Below are positions 34,472-41,772 of a stretch of DNA of 52,206 nucleotides, piece after piece (position 1 is the stretch's first letter; each line of letters starts with the position of its first letter). The notes beneath the pieces are model-generated. The model worked only from the letters and a program-made list of their open reading frames with translations, did not search any database and was not told the origin of the DNA. Both the position numbers and the translations under genes were made by a program. The stretch is from CAZLGM01 sp964623625 (GTDB taxonomy: Bacteria > Desulfobacterota > Desulfobulbia > Desulfobulbales > Desulfocapsaceae): contig CAZUUJ010000023.1 of assembly GCA_964623625.1 (NCBI GenBank), forward strand, positions 1 through 52,206, read 5' to 3'.

Positions 34472-34711
34472 ATCCGTAAGCGACCTAAAGAAAGTGCTCT
34501 TGGTGTGCATTCGATAGTGCACTAGCTTTGCCTGACTTAACATTTCAATAATAGTGTACTATATTGGAGTGTTAAGTCAGGCAAAGATGCAGTGCTAGCG
34601 GATGCCCGAAGGGCGAACTATCCATTTAGGTTAAAATTGTATATTTCAATAACTTGACGATATATCAAAGTGATATCAAACAAAACAACATTCTCCGTCA
34701 CGGATTCAAGG
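34467..34711 (+). mobile_element. Miniature inverted-repeat element, full-length copy (245 bp)
   Basis: Ends are CCTGAATCCGTAAGCG (34467) and TCACGGATTCAAGG (34711). It shows the clearest internal structure: CTTTGCCTGACTTAACA pairs perfectly with TGTTAAGTCAGGCAAAG, inside GCATTCGATAGTGC / GTGCTAGCGGATGC. The left end supplies the stop codon of the BFD-like gene, and the right end finishes 1 nt before the GTG start of the dehydrogenase. Confidence 0.87.
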
Positions 34712-34712
34712 G

Positions 34713-35501
34713 GTGATCAAATTGGAAACTCTGGGTTTTATTGGTATTGGTGATATGGGCGGACCAGTGGCCAAGAATTTACTTACAGAAGGAAGCTCTC
34801 TTTATATATTTGATATAAAACAAGAAAAATCGAAAAATCTTGCTGAGGCTGGAGCAGTTGTATCTCAAAACGTTCAGGAACTTGCCCAAAAATCAGATAT
34901 CATTTTTATCATGGTCCGAACTGAAACTCAGGTTCAAGATCTCCTGTTCAATGAAGATGGAATTGTAAACTCGGTTCAACCCGGAACGATAATCGTGTGC
35001 ATGAGCACCATGTCACCACAGGTAAGCCGGGACATGGCTTTTCGGTTGCAGTCCAAAAACATACATATGCTTGATGCACCGGTTTCCGGTGGGGTTACCG
35101 GTGCAGAGAAGGCCAATTTGGCTATTATGGTTGGAGGAGAGCAAAAAATTTTTCAAAAGGTTCAGCCCTATTTCAACCGAATGGGACAAAACGTATCGTT
35201 AGTAGGAGAGAGTGGTAGCGGCCAGGTGGCAAAAGCGGCGAACCAGATCATCATCACCTTAACACGGGCAGCCATAGGCGAAGCAATGTTACTTGCTTTA
35301 AAAAACGGGGCTGATCCCGAAAATGTACGGCTCGCTTTGACTGGGGGGCTTGCTGACAGTGCCACTCTCCAAACCTATGGAACCCGTATTACAAAGATGG
35401 AATACCCGGTTGAGTTTAACAGTTCCATCCTTCGAAAGGATATCAATGCCGTTGTGGAAGCCGCTGAAAACTGGAACTCGATCTGCCCTTCTCCTCATTA
35501 G
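34713..35501 (+). CDS. Beta-hydroxyacid dehydrogenase (3-hydroxyisobutyrate dehydrogenase family), frameshifted near the 3' end
   Basis: An NAD(P)-dependent dehydrogenase with the Rossmann motif GFIGIGDMGG (residues 8-17), substrate motif DAPVSGGVTGA (121-131) and catalytic Lys174 in GQVAKAANQ. Relatives oxidise hydroxyisobutyrate, tartronate semialdehyde, or four-carbon sugar acids such as L-threonate. The frame ends at 35501 after 262 residues, but in the next frame the sequence goes on as LELDLPFSSLAQIMYNRAV to TAA (35527-35529), as expected of the family. So one base (a C near 35470) seems missing. Even repaired, it is about 20 residues short. It heads the RuBisCO-like cluster; GTG 34713 is 1 nt after an element. 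Confidence 0.82.
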   Translation: MIKLETLGFIGIGDMGGPVAKNLLTEGSSLYIFDIKQEKSKNLAEAGAVVSQNVQELAQKSDIIFIMVRTETQVQDLLFNEDGIVNSVQPGTIIVCMSTMSPQVSRDMAFRLQSKNIHMLDAPVSGGVTGAEKANLAIMVGGEQKIFQKVQPYFNRMGQNVSLVGESGSGQVAKAANQIIITLTRAAIGEAMLLALKNGADPENVRLALTGGLADSATLQTYGTRITKMEYPVEFNSSILRKDINAVVEAAENWNSICPSPH

Positions 35502-35536
35502 CCCAAATCATGTATAACAGGGCTGTTTAATAACAA

Positions 35537-36208
35537 ATGGACTCAGAGAGGAAAATCGATAACCTGTCTATTGTTATCCCGGCAGCGGGAAATGGTGAAA
35601 GGCTTGGGCTGGGGCCCAAAGCAATGTTGCTATTGCAGGAAAAGCCGCTTGTACAATGGGTCTCCAACAAAGCGCTTCGATTAACAGATGAGGTTATTAT
35701 TGCTACTCCGCCAGGACTTTGTAATACCATACAGGAGCGGTGTCCAGACAGCCGATGCATTGAGGGTGGCGAATCCCGCCAGGAATCTGTTGGTTTGTTG
35801 CTTGAATGCGCAACTAGAGAATGGGTGCTGACTGCTGATATTACAAGGCCATTCACCAGCCTCGATCTTTATGATTCTGTGCTAACGGCTGCAAAAACTA
35901 CCGGTGCAGCAGGAGCCTTTATGGCCCACGAAGTTGCTGTGGCCCAACTGGCTAACGGGAAAATTAAGCAAATCATAAAATCGGAAGAGACAGGACTGTT
36001 TCAGGCTCCCCAGGCGTTTTCCAGGCAACTGCTGGTTGATGTCTACAAACAGGCTGAAATTCATAGGTGGCAGGAACAATCAACTCTTGAGCTGGTTCTA
36101 AGAGCAGGATACTCGGCTACTCCTGTTCCAGGGGAGAAAAACAATATAAAAATCACTTCCGAGATTGACTGGAAACTTGCACAACTATTAACCGAATACT
36201 TAACATGA
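35537..36208 (+). CDS. IspD-like CTP:alcohol-phosphate cytidylyltransferase, 223 aa
   Basis: The glycosyltransferase-A-like fold is shown by IVIPAAGNGERLGLGPKAMLLL (residues 12-33, CTP-binding loop; Lys28), LVQWVSNKAL, EGGESRQESVGLLL, and LTADITRPFTS in the place of the IspD metal site HDAARP. The closest known roles are IspD (CDP-methylerythritol) and TarI/ISPD-type enzymes that make CDP-ribitol or other CDP-alditols. In this context, coupled by ATGA to the RuBisCO-like gene and close to licD, I infer a CDP-polyol synthetase, not the isoprenoid enzyme. This is not proven by sequence alone. Confidence 0.75.
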   Translation: MDSERKIDNLSIVIPAAGNGERLGLGPKAMLLLQEKPLVQWVSNKALRLTDEVIIATPPGLCNTIQERCPDSRCIEGGESRQESVGLLLECATREWVLTADITRPFTSLDLYDSVLTAAKTTGAAGAFMAHEVAVAQLANGKIKQIIKSEETGLFQAPQAFSRQLLVDVYKQAEIHRWQEQSTLELVLRAGYSATPVPGEKNNIKITSEIDWKLAQLLTEYLT

Positions 36209-37470
36209 GTTCAGGGCATTTGGTGATTCCCAACAACAGCGAGTCTTTCTGGTGGAATGAAAACTTGGACCAGTCTCAATATTTTGTTGTCACCTATCGT
36301 ATCTCGACATCGTTGAACCCGGAAATTGCCGCCATAGGAATGGCAATGGAGCAAAGTGCTTCAACCCAATATATCCAAGGGTATGTTGAAGACTCCACAC
36401 TGGATGACTGGACTATCCGAATAAGTAGTATAATTCAATTGGATGATGGGCTGGTCCATTCGGTTGCAGACCAATACTTTCTCCAAACAGAAGTCTACCA
36501 TGAACAATCTGAAGGTACTACTACCGGTTATGATATCGTTCTGGCTATCCCAAACTGTCTGGTTCAGAACAGGCCCTCCCAGCTTCTCAATGTCATTGTA
36601 GGGGAACTGCCTCGTCTTGGCTTTTTAACCAGTTTCACGGTTATCGACATCCAACTCCCGCTTAATCTTGGTCCAGGACCTGCTTTTGGGTCCAAGGGTA
36701 TACTCAAACTCCTCGAAAAGGAGAGCGGACCGCTTCTCTGTAGAGCGATGCGACCCGGGATAGGTCTTGATACCCAAGTGATGTCCCGGTTGAATAGAGA
36801 TGTTCTCATAGGTGGTTTTCACCTTGTAAAAGATGATGAGTTGATCTGTTTTCCTGATCATAGCTCTTTTGCAACTCATCTACGAGCCATGATTTTAGCA
36901 CGTAATGAAGCCATACAGCAATCCGGTGAAAAGAAGCTGTATCTGGCCAACTTAATTTGCGAGCATGAAGAGCTTCAACAGCGATGGGATACCGCCTGCG
37001 AGCTTGGTGTGGATGGTGTCCTGGTGGCACCGTTTATCCAGGGTTTAGGAGCTATGTCCTGGCTGGCAAAGCAAAAGGTATTACCCATCCTTGCTCATAA
37101 CAGCTTTGCTGACTTATTGACTCGAAATACTAACTGGGGGCTTGATAATGCTGTTCTGTGTACATTGGTCCGATATTTCGGTGCAGACTGGTTTGTCACA
37201 CCCGGAATATTCGGGTCCGATCTAATTGACCCGTTAGCTGCAAAGAAACTGATGCTAGCCTCAAGGTGCAACAGCGACAAACTGCCTGCCCTCATGCCCA
37301 ACATTCAGGGAGGAAAACATCCTGGGGATTTAGATACCTATTACAAGGCTGTCCAACATACTGATTTCATGCTGATTGTTGCTCATTGGGTGGACAGTCA
37401 CCCCCTTGGTTTGCAACAGGCCGCCCGAATCTTCCGATCAGCAGTAGATCGACTGAATTCTTCAGACTGA
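36205..37470 (+). CDS. RuBisCO-like protein (form IV, RLP), 421 aa
   Basis: The N-terminal domain has the family start (QYFVVTYRISTSLNPEIAA...EQSAST), and the barrel has FGSKGILKLL, CRAMRPGIGL, IGGFHLVKDDE, LGVDGVLVA and NIQGGKHPG. The metal-site Lys209-Asp211-Glu212 (KDDE; carbamylated Lys in RuBisCO) is kept. Other RuBisCO catalytic residues are replaced: the KPK loop is RPG (183-185), the HIHRAMH region is LAHNSFA, and the GGDHIHSGT...K loop lacks its His and Lys. It therefore should not fix CO2. RLPs catalyse enolisation, isomerisation or decarboxylation of phosphorylated keto compounds. Both ends overlap neighbours (ATGA, TGATG), so it works with them. Confidence 0.85.
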   Translation: MSSGHLVIPNNSESFWWNENLDQSQYFVVTYRISTSLNPEIAAIGMAMEQSASTQYIQGYVEDSTLDDWTIRISSIIQLDDGLVHSVADQYFLQTEVYHEQSEGTTTGYDIVLAIPNCLVQNRPSQLLNVIVGELPRLGFLTSFTVIDIQLPLNLGPGPAFGSKGILKLLEKESGPLLCRAMRPGIGLDTQVMSRLNRDVLIGGFHLVKDDELICFPDHSSFATHLRAMILARNEAIQQSGEKKLYLANLICEHEELQQRWDTACELGVDGVLVAPFIQGLGAMSWLAKQKVLPILAHNSFADLLTRNTNWGLDNAVLCTLVRYFGADWFVTPGIFGSDLIDPLAAKKLMLASRCNSDKLPALMPNIQGGKHPGDLDTYYKAVQHTDFMLIVAHWVDSHPLGLQQAARIFRSAVDRLNSSD

Positions 37471-38243
37471 TGGATGATTTTTCAAACCTATTTCCGGATC
37501 AGCGTGACCAGGGAAAAAGCAACCTGGAACAATGTCAATACGTTCTGTTGCGAATGCTGCGTATTTTTGATTTTCTCTGCCGACAGGAAGGCATCGAATA
37601 CTGGCTGACAGGCGGAACCTTATTGGGCGCCGTTCGACACGGTGGTTTCATACCATGGGATTGCGATATCGATATAGGTTTGACAGAACAACATTATGCT
37701 CGGTTGCAGCGCCTTATCCCTCTTCTCCCCCATGACATTTTCTTTCAAAACTATCAAACAGACCCCTTTTATCCACCACAAAATATTTTTTTGACAAAAT
37801 TGCGTGATAAATACAGCAATTATCAAGAGTGGTCTATGTATAACCAGGATGCCAAATGGCAAAATGGTCTGCAAGTTGATTTGATATGCTTTACCAAAGA
37901 GGGGCGCTATTATATCAGTTCCATCTCCAAAACAAGAATGGGGGAAGAACTGTTATTTCCTTTGCGAAACATAGAATTTGAGTCGTATCCTTTTCCGGGA
38001 CCTAACAATCCGAAAGGCTATCTGACAAAGCGATACGGGAATTACTTAAAATTGCCGCCCAAACATAAACGAGTACCTCATGAGGGTGTTGTTCAACCGA
38101 TGACTTCTTGTGATCACCCCGAAAGCCTTGGCAGTTGGGGTCCGGCAAGTATAGTTCGATCCGATTCCGGTAATCCCTCTCAAACCAATAGAACTTGTTT
38201 TAAAAAAGAGAAGAAACCAAAAAAACACTCGAGTCATTGTTAG
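37470..38243 (+). CDS. LicD-family phosphotransferase, 257 aa
   Basis: The NTase fold is marked by YWLTGGTLLGAVRHGGFIPWDCDIDIGL (residues 44-71), with the metal-binding Asp64/Asp66/Asp68 region. LicD and its relatives (also fukutin/FKRP) transfer phosphocholine or phospho-ribitol from a CDP donor to a glycan. An ATG at 37386 is in frame, but ATG 37470 overlaps the RLP stop (TGATG) and fits the family. The last 40 residues (after GVVQPMTS) are not typical, and an A7 run at 38217-38224 allows a frameshift into the next gene. With the IspD-like protein it suggests transfer of a CDP-activated compound. Confidence 0.85.
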   Translation: MDDFSNLFPDQRDQGKSNLEQCQYVLLRMLRIFDFLCRQEGIEYWLTGGTLLGAVRHGGFIPWDCDIDIGLTEQHYARLQRLIPLLPHDIFFQNYQTDPFYPPQNIFLTKLRDKYSNYQEWSMYNQDAKWQNGLQVDLICFTKEGRYYISSISKTRMGEELLFPLRNIEFESYPFPGPNNPKGYLTKRYGNYLKLPPKHKRVPHEGVVQPMTSCDHPESLGSWGPASIVRSDSGNPSQTNRTCFKKEKKPKKHSSHC

Positions 38244-39073
38244 CGTTTCGAGGGTTTGGTATTCGTCTGATATATCCAATAGAAGCGGCAAAAACTGTTA
38301 GGTTTGTTGTTTCTAACAGGGAGAATCCACCACAATTACAACCAGCAGCCACCATACAAATCAGTCATGACCGGAAATTCTCAGCTTTCTGTTTATATAG
38401 CTTGAACAGGAATACGAAACGGTTTGCTTCGGAGGAGAATTTCGTTTCTGTGCTGATCTCTTTTATTTCTACTGAATTTCTATACAGTTTTAGTAAAGGG
38501 CCGCTCTTTCAGGCAGCAGTCATGGAGTATGAAAACAAAGGGATACTTATACCGGGCAAAAAAACCAAAGCTGTCGAGGCCTTGACACTACTTCTATCTT
38601 CCTGCGGTTACCGGTATGTCGCCAACGATTTTTGTTATGTGGATCAGAAAAAACTCACCCTTAGTCGGCCGTCACTCCCTGTCAAAATCAACACACCCTG
38701 TTATGAAAAGCTTACAGCAGGAACTCAATGGGATATTACTAGCAAATTTGCCGATCAAAAATCCACATTTGTAACGTTTCCAATTAAAAATACAATAGAA
38801 AACAATACTATACTGCCTTTGAATATTCTGCTCCTTCCACTCCATTCAAATGAAAAACAACTCTCTTTTGAGGTGCTCTCTTCTGCTCAAACATCTTTTC
38901 AGCTGATGAATCATCTATTAAATGCAGACATTCTCGGAGAGAACTGTTTGGGCATCACATCAGCGATGGCCAGGAAAATACATGGGATAATAATGACATT
39001 TAAAGGGTTAGAACGCTGTGACGACATTAACGATATGTTGAATCGGTTACTCTGTGGGAATGATGTTCATTAA
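38237..39073 (+). CDS. HprK-like protein with altered P-loop, 278 aa
   Basis: The pattern RGFGIRLIY at the start, FQAAVMEYENKGILIPGKKTKAVEALTLLL (residues 91-120), then YRYVANDFCYVD and LSRPSLPVKI is that of the HPr-kinase-like proteins found in polysaccharide and peptide-modification clusters. The canonical GxxGxGKST loop is degraded to IPGKKTKAVEA and the SDD aspartates are NDF. The TTG at 38237 overlaps licD by 7 nt. No ATG exists upstream in this frame, so either TTG is used or the gene is joined to licD by a frameshift. Role in the cluster unknown; phosphorylation of a surface compound or of a partner is a guess. Confidence 0.6.
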   Translation: MLAFRGFGIRLIYPIEAAKTVRFVVSNRENPPQLQPAATIQISHDRKFSAFCLYSLNRNTKRFASEENFVSVLISFISTEFLYSFSKGPLFQAAVMEYENKGILIPGKKTKAVEALTLLLSSCGYRYVANDFCYVDQKKLTLSRPSLPVKINTPCYEKLTAGTQWDITSKFADQKSTFVTFPIKNTIENNTILPLNILLLPLHSNEKQLSFEVLSSAQTSFQLMNHLLNADILGENCLGITSAMARKIHGIIMTFKGLERCDDINDMLNRLLCGNDVH

Positions 39074-39102
39074 CGGCTTGAAAGTTAAAACGATAATTCT
39101 TG

Positions 39103-39396
39103 TCAACAACCGCAGACATTGACTGTCTTTCCCCGCACCTTAGAAATCCAGGCATTAATGATGTAGGCGACACAGCCGCAGCCGTCATCGGGATTAACGT
39201 AGATGGCGTCTGCCGGGCAGTTCTTGGCACAGGCGCCGCACTCCATGCAGCCGTTATAATCGACTATTTTGGCCTTTTGGGAGTTCATCGTAAACACCCG
39301 GTGTGGGCAGACCGTTTCACAGGTACCGCAACCAACACATTTTTCCCGGTCATATTTGAGGATGGCGGCGCCATCAATGTAACGAAATTTCTCCAT
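39103..39396 (-). CDS. hgcB: HgcB, 2[4Fe-4S] ferredoxin of mercury methylation
   Basis: A 97-residue protein with two cubane motifs: C20-x2-C23-x2-C26-x3-C30-P (CVGCGTCETVCP) and C50-x2-C53-x2-C56-x3-C60-P (CMECGACAKNCP). It has the extra HgcB cysteines in DDGCGC (C73, C75) and the C-terminal pair CGC (C95, C97) that set HgcB apart from ordinary ferredoxins. HgcB is thought to reduce the corrinoid of HgcA and bind mercury. A good Shine-Dalgarno (AGGAG, 6 nt) precedes ATG 39396. It lies 145 nt behind hgcA, with an element remnant in between. Confidence 0.93.
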   Translation of the reverse strand: MEKFRYIDGAAILKYDREKCVGCGTCETVCPHRVFTMNSQKAKIVDYNGCMECGACAKNCPADAIYVNPDDGCGCVAYIINAWISKVRGKTVNVCGC

Positions 39397-39408
39397 TGTT
39401 TACTCCTG

Positions 39409-39539
39409 CCTGAACCTGTGACGAAGATTGTTGTTAAATCTGTTAACTAATTGATAGTATACAATATTAATTGACCCAACCGCTTAAACCTTAAATACGG
39501 ACTCGCCCTACACCACTATCGAATGCTCACAGCCTCAGG
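39409..39539 (-). mobile_element. Miniature inverted-repeat element, short copy inside hgcAB (131 bp)
   Basis: On the minus strand it reads AACCTGAGGCTGTGAGCATTCGATAGTG ... TCGTCACAGGTTCAGG, with the same terminal repeats and GCATTCGATAGTG word as the 245-bp copies, but without the central stem. It begins 2 nt after the hgcA stop and ends 12 nt before the hgcB start, so it fills almost the whole gap between the two genes. It is directed with its right end toward hgcB, like the other copies. Confidence 0.78.
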
Positions 39540-39541
39540 TT

Positions 39542-40588
39542 CTATATTACAAACGGCGCAGCAATCCAAAAAGCAATCCCTATAAATGCTCCGCCTATCT
39601 GAACTGCCAACCCTTTGCGCATCTCCCACTTAACCCCGGATAAGGATGTGAACGGGGTTGCTCCGGTGAAATTCATTCCCACATAGGAGCTGATGGCAAT
39701 CATAAGCATCATAATGCCTGTCTTCTCCAGGCCCGTTACTGACGCACCAAATGTTAAAATGGCTGTAAGACCCGCCAAAACACCGACCCAGAGCCCCTTC
39801 AGCCAGAACTGTCTCCCCGGGAGCCAGGGCAGAAGAAGAGGCACTAAAACAGCGCCTGCCAGCACTGCCAGAATGGTGGCACCATCGATTATCAACCCCC
39901 TGGTCATTGACGCCTGAAAGGAAAAAACCTCCTTGCCGATCCCGGATAACATAAACAGGCCCAAGAGGACAGAGAGGATGATTTTCCAGCCCAACGCCAA
40001 CTCTACAGGAATGAGAATCGCCCGTTCCAAAAAGGTAAAGGTCACTTTACGCATTGACTCATCTACCTTCATGCCGTTTTGCAGATAATGGGGAATATCC
40101 TCAGCCCGGATCGGGCCAAAAACACCTTTAAAGCCGCATTTCTTTTTCAGAGTATGAGAAGCAACACCTGGAGCTGAAAACTGCGGCAATATCAACTCTT
40201 TATGCGAAACAACTTCTGCAAGCTGCGCTCTTTCCACCTGCAGGGCGATCTCTTCGGCTGAAAAGGTCTTTTTACCGGCAGCGCACCAGACATTAATCCC
40301 CCTGGTATCGACCACCAATATCCAGGCATTGATATCGGCCAGCTCTTTCCGTAAGCTGTCAAAACTCAACTTATAATTAGCAGTTACCAGAACAGGAGAT
40401 GTGGAAGCAGGATTGCCCACACAGTACAGGCCCGGATTAACTTTATACTGGTTTCTGGCAATACCCATTCGCGTCCTGACGGTGCCGAGATGATCCCGGC
40501 TGTTCAGCCGGGTGTACACTCGGGGAATTGAACCGACGGCTGTCTCGACAAAACCTTCAACATAAGGAAGAAGCCGGTAACCTGGCAA
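39542..40588 (-). CDS. hgcA: HgcA, corrinoid protein of mercury methylation
   Basis: The protein carries the diagnostic cap-helix motif GINVWCAAGK (Asn99-Lys106; Cys102 is the cobalt ligand) in the N-terminal corrinoid-binding domain (RLNSRDHLGT, NPGLYCVGNP, SPVLVTANYKLSFD, ELILPQFSAPGVASH, CGFKGVFGPI). The C-terminal part has about five transmembrane helices. It transfers a methyl group, probably a methyl carbanion, to Hg(II). The start is TTG 40588, 8 nt after GGGG; no ATG fits. It is 348 residues, the usual size. A GACCCC...GGGGTC hairpin lies directly upstream. Confidence 0.95.
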   Translation of the reverse strand: MPGYRLLPYVEGFVETAVGSIPRVYTRLNSRDHLGTVRTRMGIARNQYKVNPGLYCVGNPASTSPVLVTANYKLSFDSLRKELADINAWILVVDTRGINVWCAAGKKTFSAEEIALQVERAQLAEVVSHKELILPQFSAPGVASHTLKKKCGFKGVFGPIRAEDIPHYLQNGMKVDESMRKVTFTFLERAILIPVELALGWKIILSVLLGLFMLSGIGKEVFSFQASMTRGLIIDGATILAVLAGAVLVPLLLPWLPGRQFWLKGLWVGVLAGLTAILTFGASVTGLEKTGIMMLMIAISSYVGMNFTGATPFTSLSGVKWEMRKGLAVQIGGAFIGIAFWIAAPFVI

Positions 40589-40892
40589 GTCATAGACCCC
40601 GCTCCTGGGGTCGGTTTTGGGGCCTCAACATGGTGCGTCGTCGTCAGGGCCGATCTGGGCCAGTGGTATTTCTGACGCTGAAGGTATTTGGGTTATTGGC
40701 TGCATTTGAATGCTCTAAGTTTGAGATGACTGAAACAATGATGATGTCATTTAAGATCGCCTCGGCCACTTTGCTTGCTTGCGACGACCTTGTGTGATCT
40801 TGTAGTAGCTAGGCCATAGGCTGCGGGATCTCAACAATGGACCATACTGACAATAACTACGGTAAGCATCAAATTACTGATCTGTCAAGCGG
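40589..40892. other. rsmE-hgcA intergenic region
   Basis: No gene is present. Next to the hgcA start lies a 6-bp GC hairpin (GACCCC at about 40595, GGGGTC at about 40607) that covers the likely Shine-Dalgarno and could influence hgcA translation. A TTGCGACGACCTTG word at 40775-40792 also occurs in the trpE-trpG spacer as TTGCGACGACGT. No clear promoter can be chosen. Confidence 0.4.
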
Positions 40893-41663
40893 CTAAACAG
40901 GAACAGTCTTGAACTGCATCAAACATTGCTTAACCTGGTTGATCCGGCTGTGCAGAGCAATCACTGCCGTATCAACTTTCAGGATACGATTTCCAATGGA
41001 AAAGGGTAAAAAGCCCTGTTCACCGAGTTTGTTGATTTCATAATCGATCCAGCCGCCTTCCGGCCCAATGGCAAGGAGCACCCGATTAACCGGTTTCCCA
41101 GACATTGACTGTAATAGAGTAGAGCCGGCCTCAGGATGGGCCACTAACAGATGTGAGTAGAGATCTTTTACCAACGGCAGCTTATCTTCTACAAACGGTT
41201 TGAACTGTCTGTGGATATCGACATCCGGAATCCTGGTATCAACTGCCTGTTCTAGTCCCTGCAGCAGTTGAAAACGGGTTTGCTTTTCTTTAAGGATCGA
41301 ACCGCTCCAAAAGCTTTTTTCTACTCTCCGGGCGTGAATGAGATAAAAGCGCCCAACTCCCAGCGCGGCAGCCTGACTGAAAATTCTTTTTAGCATAATC
41401 GGCCTGGGCAGTGCCAGGACCAGGTCGATTGTTGGTTCCGACCGGACCTTGGCTGTCAGTGTCACGGCAAGTTCAACCTTATAGGGCCGTTTTTCAGCAA
41501 TGGAGAGAACAGTTCCCGTTCCCTCGGAGCCGTTTATAACTCCCAATCTAAGGTTATCCCCCACTTTAGCCTTCAGGACACTTGTGATATGCTCGGCCCG
41601 ACGATCAACAAGCACAACTATGTGGTTGTTGATCTCTTCGGTTTCCAGCAGGATAATATTCAT
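40893..41663 (-). CDS. rsmE: 16S rRNA (uracil1498-N3)-methyltransferase
   Basis: The 256-residue SPOUT-class methyltransferase has the N-terminal PUA-like domain (HITSVLKAKVGDNLRLGVINGSEGTG) and the knotted SAM-binding end (VLLAIGPEGGWIDYEI...PFSIGNRILKVDTAVIAL). It methylates U1498 in the decoding region of assembled 30S subunits. The C-terminal GNRILKVDTA differs slightly from the more usual LGxRILRxETA. It lies upstream of hgcA on the same strand, 304 nt away, so joint transcription is uncertain. Confidence 0.93.
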   Translation of the reverse strand: MNIILLETEEINNHIVVLVDRRAEHITSVLKAKVGDNLRLGVINGSEGTGTVLSIAEKRPYKVELAVTLTAKVRSEPTIDLVLALPRPIMLKRIFSQAAALGVGRFYLIHARRVEKSFWSGSILKEKQTRFQLLQGLEQAVDTRIPDVDIHRQFKPFVEDKLPLVKDLYSHLLVAHPEAGSTLLQSMSGKPVNRVLLAIGPEGGWIDYEINKLGEQGFLPFSIGNRILKVDTAVIALHSRINQVKQCLMQFKTVPV

Positions 41664-41772
41664 TGTTACTACAATCCTTTTCTGGTGTCTTTTCTTTTTC
41701 TGTTTCTTTTTTCTGCTCTTTCATTATGATAGAGCGATCCGATACTTTACACAAAGTGGGAACACACGTTCA

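Noticed and set aside
36205..37470. True CO2-fixing RuBisCO
   Set aside because: The KPK loop, HIHRAMH and the loop 6 Lys are replaced, so only a RuBisCO-like role is supported.
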